From contig JANCIK010000002.1 of NCBI GenBank assembly GCA_028532985.1, positions 2,232,001-2,296,000 on the forward strand: a stretch of DNA of 64,000 nt, written 5' to 3'. This document shows, piece after piece, positions 33,279 to 44,327 of the stretch; position 1 is the first letter of the stretch, and every line of letters starts with the position of its first letter. Under the pieces are notes generated by a model. The model made no database searches. It was not told where the DNA came from and worked only from the letters and a program-made list of their open reading frames with translations. This DNA comes from Stropharia rugosoannulata. Lineage: Eukaryota; Basidiomycota; Agaricomycetes; Agaricales; Strophariaceae. Both the position numbers and the translations under genes were made by a program.

Positions 33279-34029
33279 TGGCGAACTTCGTTCGGAGCAA
33301 GAATGACGCTGACAATCTGTTTTTCACAACCTTACCAATACAAGGTCAGGAGAAAAAATTGCCAGTCAATGCTATCAAGCAGAACTGGGAGGACGCTTGG
33401 AGGTGTTGAAATACTTTCAAAGGCTCACTCAACGCGCTGAAGAAACGAAGATGAACGAGAAAGTTCTCGACTGTGATGGGTGGATGTAAGAGCAGTGTCA
33501 ACGTTGCTGCCAAACACATGGACCAAATTCTAACTCCGCTCGTTATTGTCACGACAAGGCCGCCGCCTCTGGCTGACTGAGCACAGACTCAAAAGGAGTC
33601 ATATTTGCGGAGCGGAACTCTCTGTAGCATTGCGATATACTTATTTAGATGTTTTGGATGAAGCCATTTGTTTTGTTTAAAACTTATAAAGGTGTACACA
33701 CGAGAATGCAGCAAACGGGCAGCTTTGCGGCCAGCAGCAGTTTATTCTTGGACAACATCTTGATCGGGAAGTCCGGATTAGGACACGGATCCGATTATGT
33801 CAGCGAAAGCATCCAATCCCACCGACCCCTCCAGCGGCCACCAACACCTCGTCAAAACTATCGCCCAAGGTATGTAGCATATCCGGCGGCCTTGAAAATG
33901 CATCCAGACGCTTCATAACGATCCGAACGAAAGACTGTGCCAATTTGGCGGGCGTCGGAGCTCCAGAACGGATGGATGCAGACTCCAGGCTTTGGATGGT
34001 GTCACGCTGACTTCGCAACTTTTCACCAG
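33279..34029. promoter_or_regulatory. Region between PCF11 and RPL9, holding both promoters and an unexplained open stretch
   Basis: About 750 bp. A TATAAA-like element lies near 33,686 (AACTTATAAAGG), on the RPL9 side. From about 33,800 to 34,018 open frames occur on both strands: plus, an ATG run opening MSAKASNPTDPSSGHQHL and ending at a good donor (gtatgt at about 33,872); minus, MRSQRDTIQSLESASIRSG. A spliced, non-coding or uORF-bearing 5' leader for RPL9 is the simplest reading, because ribosomal-protein genes often have one. Confidence 0.4.
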
Positions 34030-34764
34030 ATGCGGGACGTCCTCAAAACCGAAGAACTCGAAATCCCCTCGAACGTCGAGATCACCGTCAAATCGCGCAT
34101 CATTAGCGTTACCGGTCCCCGCGGTACTTTGACGAAGAACGTCCGACATGTCGACATGGATATCCGGGTGGTAAAGGGAAAAACCACTCTGGTCACTTTG
34201 GCTGTCTGGCAGGGAGGCAGGAAACATGTTGCATGCTTGCGTACGATTCGCAGCTTGATCAACAACATGGTCACCGGTGTCACCAAGGTATGTACGGACC
34301 TAGTATCTCAAATATATGTATTGACGCTTCTCAGGGCTTCCGATACAAAATGCGAGCTGTTTACGCCCATTTCCCCATCAACTGCATTATTCAAGAAAAC
34401 GGCACTGCAGTCGAGATCCGCAACTTCTTGGGCGAGAAGGTTGGTTTTTATGCATTTACTCTTTTTCCGGAAGTTAAACTAACGATATCTCTGCAGACTG
34501 TGCGGCATGTGCACATGCTGAACGGTGTTGAAGTCACCGAGTCAAAAGCACAGAAGGATGAGCTCATTTTGGAGGGCAATGATATTGACATGGTTTCCCA
34601 ATCTGGTACGTTTCCTTATACTTGAAACGCTTAAAATACTAACAGCTCTTCGTCAGCCGCCTCTATCCAGGGCATCTGCCGTGTCCGCAACAAGGATATC
34701 CGCAAGTTCTTGGATGGTATCTACGTTTCAGACAAGGGCACCATTGTCACCGATGACGAGTAGA
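34030..34764 (+). CDS. RPL9: 60S ribosomal protein L9 (uL6)
   Basis: Structural protein of the large cytosolic ribosomal subunit, near the sarcin-ricin loop. Exons: 34030-34287, 34335-34439, 34497-34605 and 34657-34764, about 193 residues, the family length. Start [17 protein letters not shown] is the standard fungal N-terminus. Other blocks are [60 protein letters not shown] residues near the end, and the terminal VTDDE. Introns are 47-57 nt with canonical ends. Confidence 0.97.
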
Positions 34765-34974
34765 CACTGCCATTGTCCTATGATTGTACTCCTATAAGAC
34801 AGCCCTTTTCGCTTTCTGGTTCCGTTCAGCTGGTATGGAAATTGCTGTATTTATGATCGCCACGTGCAACTGTACGAGCATATGAATATGCATTTATTAA
34901 GATGACCGATGTCGCACAGTTGTGGTGGTCAAAGGTGTGCTCTATGCTACATATGTTGATTATATCAAGGAACA

Positions 34975-35952
34975 AATGGGATCTTGGTTCCAACTCTACG
35001 ACGATAATATCTGTAGTCGTCGCCGAAGAATTGTATTAACGCATTCTCTTCCGCTACCGACACTGTTAGAATATAATACCACCGAAAATTGATGAACTAA
35101 CCTCGAGTACGCTTGTAGAAGAAGCTCCACAATAAACCAGCGAACAACAGAAATGTAATTGGGTTTTGTAGTAGAAGTTGTGTTCCGAGCGCCCAATAGT
35201 AGAAGCCAGCATAAGAGGGATGTCTGAACCACCTGTTTGAAAGATTACTTGCAATTAAAAAGCGAAGTAATTGAACGACGTACCCATAGACTCCATCAGT
35301 TACCAGACGGTGTGTATCTCGTTTACGAAATGCAACTGTATGCGAAAAGTTGGTCGAGGCGTGCACCATAGCTATCGAACGCAGTGTTTGCCCACAGACG
35401 ACGAAGAGTATGCCTAGTATAATCAAGCCAATGCCAGATATCACTTGATAAGATGTTCTTACCTAATTGTGAGATGTACGCAAATGATTTGTATGACGGG
35501 AAAAAGTAACAGCCGACTAAGTATTCAAAAACAGCAGTACCGTTGGCAATGTGGTACATAGCGCCATTATCCAGAAGATAGGCTAAAAAACGAACATTAA
35601 TCTCCTTTCAAGACTACAAAAAACGAAACTTACAATCAATGCTACATTTCTCCAAGTTCCAGCCTGCTGTAACAGCGAATTCAGCCCAATGAAAAAAGGA
35701 CCATGAAGCAATAAAGAGCCCCAATCGATAAGTAAGTAAAGAAGCAGTCGCAGATAAGTCGATGGCAGCAGTGTACAGCCCAAAAACAAAGACACCGCCA
35801 AGGATGAACGCGATCGTTGCAGAAGCAAGAGGAGTGTTTGGTATATTCCCGCGAGGCAGGTTAACAGCTGGATTTGTCTGCAAAGCATGCAGTCTTTGCT
35901 TCATTTTGAACTCAAAACGAGCATCATCGTCTGAGGAGCCAGCTGAAGCCAT
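34975..35952 (-). CDS. STE14: Protein-S-isoprenylcysteine O-methyltransferase (ICMT)
   Basis: ER membrane enzyme that methylates the C-terminal prenylcysteine of CaaX proteins such as Ras, Rho GTPases and mating a-factor-type pheromones. Start MASAGSSDDDARFEFKMK; several hydrophobic helices follow (SATIAFILGGVFVFGLYTA, LFIASWSFFHWAEF). The second half holds GQTLRSIAMVHASTNFSHTV and the SAM/substrate signature TDGVYGWFRHPSYAGFYYW with GTQLLLQNPITF. The last exon joins as VAEENALIQFFGDDYRYYRR and ends KIPFVP. Five or so short introns, phases consistent. It shares a divergent promoter of about 110 bp with MEF2. In basidiomycetes the enzyme also serves lipopeptide mating pheromones. Confidence 0.94.
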
Positions 35953-36061
35953 GAGTAAAAAGCAATTGTGGGGGCATTATGAAGGAACGCAGCCACCCCT
36001 GAACAATGGTAAAAAGGTATCATATTTGCTTTTGTTGTCCGCGTCAAAACTTATTTGGACG
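35953..36061. promoter_or_regulatory. Compact divergent promoter of STE14 and MEF2
   Basis: About 110 bp between the start codons. An ATG at 35,951 on the plus strand starts a short frame not in line with the MEF2 presequence, so the MEF2 start at 36062 is preferred. Confidence 0.4.
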
Positions 36062-38656
36062 ATGCCCATGCGCCCTATTATTGCTAACGCAGAACTACGA
36101 CTCGCCCGGCCCATGCTTCTTTCAAAATGTCGTCACAGAAGCATTCAAATCCTGAAACACAGCTCCGTCTTTCGTCAATTCACTACGCGTGCACAAGGTG
36201 ACCCTTCCAAGCTACGGAACATGGCCCTTGTGGCTCATATTGGTATGTCCAATAAATATACACTTCTTTGAATATACTCATTGAACACATATAACAGACT
36301 CTGGAAAAACTACTCTTACAGAATCCATTTTGCTGAATTCGTCTTACCTTTCTACTTCGGGTACTGTGGATACTGGCAGCACAACAACCGACTTCCTCCC
36401 AGTGGAACGCGAGCGCGGTATTACTGTTCAATCGGCTAGCATTCCTGTTGAATGGAAGCAATGGACTTTCAACCTTGTCGATACCCCCGGACATGCTGAC
36501 TTCGGCATGGAGGTGGAAAGTGCAAGCAGAGTTGTGGATGGGGCCGTGGTGCTCATCGATTCGGTTGAAGGCGTCGAATCACAGACTAAAGGTGTTTGGT
36601 GCCAATTAGATAGGTGCGTGTACTAGGTGAGAGGATGAACTATGTATCCGAAGCCAAGCTGACGACTTCTAGATATGGAGTCGCGACGAGAATGATATTC
36701 CTCAACAAGTTAGACAGACCTGGAGCATCCTTCAGGTCATCTTTGCTCTCTCTGCTAAAGCATCGTTTGCATCCCAACCCCATGCCTTTAACACTTCCTA
36801 TCTCATCTTTTAATCCGAAGCATTATAAAGAAGGACAGCCGGGAATACAAGGCTTAGTCGACCTCGTCAGATGGAATGTATGGAAATGGAACGACGAAGG
36901 TGAAGCGTCTTGCCATCCGCTACCTAGGAACGAAGAAGAGCTTCAACAGATGGAGATATTGCCACCAACACATCCACTTGTATCACATCTGACATCAGCA
37001 CGTACACAGCTCCTGGAGAATTTGTCAATGGTTTCGGATGAATTGATGGACTCGTTATTGGATACACCCGGCGATCCTTCTGCTTATCTTCAATTCGACG
37101 ATTCGACTGTCATGAAACATCTACGGGAAGCTTCGTTGCAAAATAAAATACTGCCTGTTGTATGCGGAGCAGCTATGAAGCATGTGGGAACCAATTTAGT
37201 TATGGATTACGTCGGCGAACTTTTCCCAAGTCCTATAGACATTGTACACGATGAGCAGAAGCAAAACCCGCCTGTTCGCCTTCTTGCTTGGAAGGTTAAT
37301 TGGGATGAAAGGAAAGGCTGGATGACATTTGTGCGAGTCTATTCCGGTAAGGCCCTCTTGTCTACGTATTAGCTCCTTTCGAGAGCTTACGTTTACATCG
37401 TTTCAGGAAAATTGACCCGGCAAAGTAATCTGTTCAACATCAATAGAAATCAGAAGGAAAAAATTGGCAAATTGATTTTGCTGTATGCTTCGGAAGAAAA
37501 GGAAGTGGATGAACTTTCTTTGGGGTCGATTGGTGTTATCTTAGGTCTCAAGCATACTCGTACTGGCGATACTCTTGTGTCAGCGGGCATTTCTCCCAAC
37601 CTCCAGTCCGTCTTGCGCGACATTACACCGCCCCCAGCCGTTATATCAGCATCTGTGATTCCCCGGTCCCATGCCGACCTATTACCTGTTCAAAATGCCT
37701 TGGAATCGCTGTCACGAACCGACCCATCACTCCGCACAGACATTCAAGAGGGACAATTATTGATTCACGGTCTAGGTGCTCTTCATCTCGAAATAGTTGA
37801 AGGCCGGCTTCGTGATGAATGGAAAGTTAACTTTGAATTGGGTAGACGATATGTTAGCTATCGGGAATCTCTTGGGCCAAACCAACCACTGGAACATTGG
37901 AATGTATGGGAAGGAGAAGTTAGTGGTAAACCCATCAAGGTCGTCATGCCTATAACAATTCGCCCATTAGGGCCCGAAGAAAAGGGGGATCCTGGCTGGG
38001 ATGGCAATTTCGTTTGCGATGAGAAAGGCAGACTCGTAGCATTGGTTGAAACGGCGCCTGGTGACCTCGTTGCAAATGCGGCAGAAGGGGTTATGAATGC
38101 ACTTTGCAGCTCCCCGCATTCTTCCTTGCCTATGACCGGTCTCTATATCAAAATCGGAAGTTTGAGGAATATTGGGACGAAAGTGCCTGCCTTGATCACA
38201 AGAGTCACTGCAGCTGTTGTTAGAAGGCGCATTTGTGAGGCAGGAGTAGGCCCCGTCCTCGAGCCTTTTATTCACCTCAAAATATCAATCACTGAAGGCA
38301 GCCTAGGGAAAGTGGTCAAAGATTTGACAGAACATGGAGGTGAAATCCTTGATCTAGGAGACCACACAAATGGTGATAATCACAATGATAATGAAGATTA
38401 TCCAGAGGATGGTATATACAATGCTCCAGAATGGTTATCCCCTTCTGGTTCTCCGGGCTCTGTCTCTCGTTCGTCAGGATCTCATGTCAAGCGTTCAATC
38501 CAGGCTGTGGCTCCTTTAAGCCAGTTCTTGGACTACTCAAGTCGATTACGGCCTCTCGCTGAAGGACACGGTGTCTTCGAACAATCTAGTGCAGGATTTA
38601 GGGAAGTATCTGAAGAGCGCAAACAAGAAATCCTGCGCGAAATTGGACGAGCGTAA
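36062..38656 (+). CDS. MEF2: Mitochondrial ribosome-releasing GTPase (EF-G2mt, RRF2)
   Basis: EF-G-like GTPase that works with the ribosome recycling factor to split mitochondrial ribosomes. Exons: 36062-36242, 36298-36613, 36673-37346, 37407-38656. The N-terminus (MPMRPIIANAELRLARPM, then SKCRHRSIQIL) is basic and fits a mitochondrial targeting sequence. GTPase motifs: G1 AHIDSGKTTLTES, G2 ERERGITVQSA, G3 DTPGHADF, G4 FLNKLDRPG. Domain II follows FVRVYSGKLTRQSNLFNIN; domains III-V end with ITEGSLGKVVKDLTEHGGE and FLDYSSRLRPLAEGHGVFE. An acidic/Asn-rich insert (NGDNHNDNEDYPEDG) interrupts domain V. The paralogue MEF1 (EF-G1) is less likely because of the domain IV/V divergence and this gene's relation to GFM2. 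Confidence 0.9.
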
Positions 38657-38777
38657 AAAAGAGACGGACATAAGTACGTACAAAACAACAGAGACCTAGA
38701 TGGTTGCTATTCTAGAGTCAAGTTTCTATTATCTTCATCTTTATAATTGTTAGACAGAGGTAAAGCATATTGTACAA
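38657..38777. other. Convergent 3' spacer (MEF2 / unknown gene)
   Basis: About 120 bp, AT-rich (TTATAATTG near 38,740). Nothing else seen. Confidence 0.35.
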
Positions 38778-40091
38778 TTATAATTCTCTTGATTCATCCG
38801 CATCCCCGAACAAAATAGCCCCATCTGTATCTTCGTCATCATTGATAGCTCCTGCTCGAGTATCTCCAATGTTGTACAAGACTTGACTGAATTCGATCAT
38901 ACCCCCCATGTCGTCGTCATCGTTTATCGCATTATTTTGATCTAATACTCTGTTGAGATATGCCCTGTTGATTGAAGAGCGGCCGTCTTGAGTTGGTCGA
39001 GAGATTTCCTCTACTTCGGGTTCCTCGGGCAAAAAAAGCGGGGTCTCTTTTCTGACAGTTGGTAAAGTTGAAAGTTGTTTTGCCAGCGCTAAAGAAGGCG
39101 GTACAGTAGCAGCTCTAACTACTGGCCAGGGCTCGACGACAACGCATAGACAACGGCCATATATATTGAATCCTTGGTAGGTTAGCCCGAGTATTGGTTT
39201 TGGCTTTTCCTCATTCTCTTCAATTTCGAGTTCAATGTTTAGACCTCTTCTAGGACCAGATGTATCTTCTCCATGATCAGGAATGAATTCATAGCTATCT
39301 TCGCCACTGTCAGTTGGAGTATATACCATTTCGACATCTTGGTCCGACTCTGGTGATAGTAACCGCGTGTTGATTTTCCGCCTTTTGCGCTCCTTAGCAG
39401 TTGGTGGACTTTGCAATTCCTTGCGTTTTTTCTGTTTCTTGGAATGATCAGATTTTTCTTTCTGTGTACTTCTTTTCTCTACCGGTACCAGCGCAAAATT
39501 GCGTGACTATTTGGGTTATATTAACGACAAAAGATGTCAAAAAGAGCTGTGCTGAAACTCTGCACCTTAATCAATACCGAATGAGGCTCTGTCTTGCGAA
39601 AGAAGTAACAAAACTGATATGTATCTTATATGTCTTTGTTATCTGAAATGTAATATAAAAAAATCAGACGAGTGTTATTGGCATACCTCCTCTATGAGTA
39701 TCCACTGTAGCTTTCTTTTGCGCTGTCGAGTTAGATGTTGCACTACCTTCTGCTTTCAACTTGTCCAACACACTAGAGAAAGACAAATGTAGTGACTTCA
39801 TTCAGTTTACATAAATATCCATTGAATATTTGTAAGCCTGAGTCTGACCTGGGGCGCAGATCGGCGAGCACATGCTGCAGAATTGCATCCGACATCCAGT
39901 CTACATGTCGCTCGTCGAGATAAACCTGCCCGCAGGTTTAAAGGGATGAACAGTGTTTTGAAAAAGCACAGACATACGTATATCGGTAATACAGTATTCC
40001 TCGAGATACGAAGATAGAACGGATTTCGGACTGAGTAAGTCATTCGGTAAGAGTTCAATTCGGAGAGTCGCTTCAAGACCCTCGAAGAAAA
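38778..40091 (-). CDS. Conserved basidiomycete protein of unknown function, first exon not located
   Basis: I do not recognise a named family, though the pattern recalls unannotated agaricomycete proteins. The first exon that can be seen starts at 40091 (after acceptor AATTCAG) and reads GLEATLRIELLPNDLLSPKS; the next gives YLDERHVDWMSDAILQHVL and ADLRP. Another exon gives FCYFFRKTEPHSVLIK. The last exon (to 38778) is basic (KKQKKRKELQ, a plausible nuclear signal), then strongly acidic, contains NIYGRCLCVVVEPWPVV and ends AILFGDADESREL. The protein has no membrane segment or signal peptide. A nuclear role is an inference from the basic stretch and acidic tail. The first coding exon must end in phase 1 upstream of 40091 and was not found. 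Confidence 0.6.
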
Positions 40092-40535
40092 CTGAATTGA
40101 AAAGGGGCGATTGAAGGCTAGCAGGTCGACAGTCTACGGCAAAAAGGGAATACAGCTAGTTCACATGTATAAAAGAAGTCAAGTTGCTGATGGGGTGAAT
40201 TGGGGATGAACGATTGGCCGATGGAGTAAGGGCGTACGTAATATAGCTATTGCATAAGCATATGTAGATTAGTATTTATTGTGTAATTTACATTGAGAAA
40301 TTGGCGTATTTATTAAAGAAAATTTCGGATAGGATAAGTAATGAGGCTTGAAGCAAGCTGAAGTGTTCAATTGCCGATGAAATTCTACGAGAGGGACTAT
40401 TGAAGTGAAACCAGAGAAAGTGAAACCGAGACTGATAAAATGATGAATGAAATGGTAGATATTTCCGGGACCTATAAAACAAGTACATTATGAAGTATGT
40501 TGGTCGATGGCTGTCGATGGGGAATAATTTACGAG
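40092..40535. other. Intergenic region between the unknown gene and EFR3
   Basis: About 440 bp; contains the EFR3 3' end and the promoter and probably the missing first exon of the unknown gene. AT-rich around 40,240-40,330. No repeat or RNA gene recognised. Confidence 0.35.
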
Positions 40536-43500
40536 TCAAGACTTCTGCCTAACAGGAAATGTAGCCTTTAAAAGGCTGCCACTTTGCTTACTGATTCCCA
40601 AGCGTGACAGTACGTCGCGCACTTCATTGGCACCGTTGGGATGTGGGTGCTTCTTGGCACGCGATCTCGAGCGCGTTTGCGTCAGCCTAAGGTTGTGGGC
40701 ATCTCCACTCGCAAAGGACGAAGCATGATCTAATGTGGACACAGATGGAGGACGTGTCAGAGTTGGATTGGACATTCCGCTGCGACCTTCTAAAGCTTCA
40801 CGAAGGTCAGTCACACCCAGGCCACGGGTAGACCTCGCAAGGCTTTGCAAGGAGATATTCTCTATATGCATCAGCGCCGGCGATATCTTTAACAGTGGGG
40901 ATACTCCGTCTCCGCGCAAAGTGTTTTCAAATCCTGAACTCTTTTCAACTAATTTTCATGTTAGAGATTAAAAAAGAACGAGTATGAAGAGCCGTTACTT
41001 ACAGTCCCTCAAAGCTAGCTCTGGTGTCCATTTATTCGATAATCGGCGCACAAGATTGTCTCGGTCAAGCTTGAAAGCATCCTGAACACTTCTCGAAGAA
41101 ACTATTAACGTCAATGCTGTGTCTGCATCTATTCCGAGGCTCATAGAATCTAAAGAAGAGTTAATCTCTTCTTTAGACAAAGATGTCAAATTGTTGATTG
41201 CCTGTAAATGATACTTCAGGTCACTAAACACTTGCAAGAGGTATCAAGTGCGTACCTGTTCAGCAATAATCACAAGCTCTTGAATCTTCCATACTTGTGC
41301 TAGGATAAGCCACACGTGTGTGATTACAGTTTTAATCGTGACAATTCTCTGCAACAGCTCTCCCTCAGTCCGATTCGTTTCCGAGGCGATGTCTAAAGCC
41401 AAAAGCATCGGAACACCTGTAAGCAATCCATGCATCGGTAAATGCACATGGATAGCCGTGAAGATTTTCAAAATAGTAGCGTAGTCCTCCTCCGATGCTT
41501 GTGCAGGCGTATTATAACGAGCAGGCGCTTTCTCCAAAAGCTTTAGAACTAATGATTCTTTCCGCGCCCTTGACCCGTTTTGAGATATATATGATCGACG
41601 ACTATTTTCGTTTTGTGGTGTTACATGACCAAAAATTTCTGCATGTTCGTGTTGTTCATCAGAGCCCGCTGCATCTCCCCCACCATTGACATTCGACAAA
41701 GATTGTTTCTCCGGCGATTCCGACAAGGATGTGGTGTTATGGAGTGTAGGGGAAATTGCAAGGATATAGGCATATGCATGAACAGCGTTAAGGAATTTGC
41801 TTGCAGCATCTCCTGCGTTTGGGAATGTATTTTGCAATTGGCGAAAAGGTGTGTCAACTTTTCGAGGACGGGTTTGCCCGTCAATGTCGCACAGCTCGTG
41901 ATGTTTTGGCATCTCAGAAGTGAGATAGTAAACCAAAGCCATTGCACACTCTCTTCGTACGACCAGATCAGCATCACAGAGAAGGCTTAAGGTATCTTGC
42001 CAAATATCAGGCGGAACCCTGGTGCGTCGTGAATGTCGGTCGATAGAAGTTCTCTTGTCAAGCGTCGATAGTCCCAATGCACTCGCTCGTTGCGCTTCAT
42101 CGTCGGCGTCGGAAGACTGATGGGTATTAGCTGCTCGGATAAGTCCCACCAAACTTTCCAAGAGGTAATGGATGCCTGCAGATCTTGTGGTCAAGGCTGG
42201 AGATTTATCGGCAACAAGGATTCCTTGGACTTCGATGAGAACGAGTCGATTGATTAACTCATTCTAGAAAATGTAATGAGTATTTAGACCATTATAAAAG
42301 AAGGAACTCACAGCAAGGTCTTGTATTTGATCTGAGTAATATACATGACAGCCTAGAGACGAGATACACTCTACCAAAGAAGATAGAATTGGATCCTCAG
42401 CATTGACTGATATACAGCGCAGAAGAAGGGTTAAAAGATTGGACATTATGTCCGATGATGAAAGATTGATGAAAGGAGTGGACGAGCTGAAAACAGAGGT
42501 AATCATTGCAGTTAAGGCCCTTTGCACTGGGGTGCTTGATGATGTATCCTGGTGAGTTAGAAGCCGTTCGACTAGCCACGTAGGCACTGCATGACGATAC
42601 TGATACTGGGCCCACTCCGCAATTTTTTGAGCATACCAACAACAATGATCCAGTTTTTTCCATCCTTGGATTTTGTCTAAACAGTCAAATGTAGATTGCA
42701 TTACAAGTCCGAGTTGAGCACTGTTGGTGTGGCTTACAAGCGAGAAAAGAGCGTGAAGGGCGGCATCCGATACATCGCCCACGGATGGACCTTGGTCACC
42801 ATCAACATGAGCATGTATAGATACAGCCCTTCGCTCCAGGGTGGGCCGTGTCCTGAACTCGGCTAAGTATGGCGAAAAGGTCGAATCTTTGACAACAGTT
42901 GCTCTAACATAGATTTCGGAAGGTTATTCTTCATTGTCTTATACTCATTGACTTACTGGTCATCCAATGTCGACATCGAAGTTTCGAATAAGATAACCAG
43001 TACTGGGCGTATGATGGTGGCCACTTGTACGCCAAAGTGTCGTATATCGTTGTAAAGTGCGTCGGAATTGAGCGCAGCTGTTAAGGCGGCCAAGCCTATT
43101 AACCGAGTCCTACCAAAGTATTACGGATCGTGATGTTAGACAGATTTCATTCCACTTGCCTGTTTTGCGTTTCTTTATCTGAAGATATATATGCGCTCAA
43201 GGATGAGAATTGCTTGAGTATTGAGAAGTATTCATTAGTGATGGTGCTATCAGCGCCAATTAAATGACCATTCGTATAAGTGGTCCAGGTAGTAAACTGA
43301 TAACGGTCAGTCCTAAACGAATAAGAAGTTCAACTCAACATACCACACTAGCGGCCCTCGCCGCAACCTCAAGGTCTTCTGAAAGATATCCTAGAACCAA
43401 CTCCGCCGATGAAATCAACGCAGGCGAAAGCAAGGCGATGTCTCTTCTGCATTCCGTGGCAAGAGATCGAAATATGGATAAAGAGATAAGTAGAGAACTG

Positions 43501-43833
43501 AACAGTCATATAAGGCTGAGGCAGAATGATAAATTTTAAAAATGCATGCTTACGCTCTCGAACGAATGTTTCCTGACTTTGCCTTGCGGCACTCTGCTTT
43601 CAGGCGCTTGTCCAATTCGCTCCCGATTTTGGTGAGTTTGCCAGGATTATTAGACCTATGGGAGGGTTTAGTATGGATAATGCAGACTTTTATGATGCAG
43701 CATACGCATAATACGTGAGACGGCTGAGCTCGTGAGAGTTGGGCGCATAATCTGGACCAGCGGTGGGGAGAGCAGAGGCAGGAGGATAACATGAAACGAG
43801 CAGTTTCACGTGATTTGGGGTAAAGAGCTGCAT
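40536..43833 (-). CDS. EFR3: EFR3 plasma-membrane scaffold for PI 4-kinase Stt4
   Basis: Efr3 anchors Ypp1 and the PI4-kinase Stt4 at the plasma membrane to make PI4P. The start at 43833 reads MQLFTPNHVKLLVSCYPP, a family N-terminus with a cysteine that could be lipidated. It then splices as NSHELSRLTYYASNNPGKL followed by KIGSELDKRLKAE. HEAT-like helical repeats make up the body: FSILKQFSSLSAYISSDK, TRLIGLAALTAALN, a block with WLVERLLTHQD, LLESLVGLIRAANTH, and RVPPDIWQDTLSLLCD with LVVRRECAMALVYYL. The C-terminal region contains FKLDRDNLVRRLSNKWTPE and ends TFPVRQKS with Ser/Arg-rich disordered sequence (TRSRSRAKKHPHP). At least ten exons, most introns 50-60 nt; exact ends were not all fixed. 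Confidence 0.88.
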
Positions 43834-44327
43834 AGATTTAGCAGGTTGTTAGGTTAAAGCAGAGAATGAGAAGCGTATGAAAGGAGAGTTATGAAGTATT
43901 ATTTGAGTTTATCGTGCCGTGAGTTGGAGAGTACGGAGCCACTTGTTGGCACTGGCAGTCATCGCTTGCCTGCCCCGGCCCGCATCATACACGCCGTCAC
44001 CGTGGGAATTCATTACTTCAACAATATATAAGGCGCAAAAAAGGTAGCCAGTTCTTCACCACGTACTTCCACCTGTGAGTCCAATTTCTGCTTGCTTCCG
44101 TGATGAAAATTTGCTGTGCACCAGGCCAAGAGGCTCATACTTCTTTGACGACAACCTACCCTGGTGCCCTTTATACGCTTGGGCGCCCTGATATTTCTTT
44201 TCGACATCGTCGCCGATAAATTCTTTTTTGCATGTGCTAATGGCTGTTTTATAGGCATTGAAAACTATTGGAAGCTTCACGGGTGATTAAATTACTACAC
44301 AATGATGTATTGTGTTCAACCAGATTG
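43834..44327. other. EFR3 promoter and aldose epimerase 3' region
   Basis: About 490 bp. It holds a locally G+C-rich patch (GCCCCGGCCCGC, near 43,970) upstream of EFR3 and an open minus-strand frame (44056-44280) with no recognisable domain, probably 3' untranslated sequence of the epimerase gene. Confidence 0.35.

Noticed and set aside
44013..44280. Two overlapping minus-strand frames 3' of the epimerase gene
   Set aside because: They overlap in different frames, resemble nothing known and fit a 3' untranslated region.
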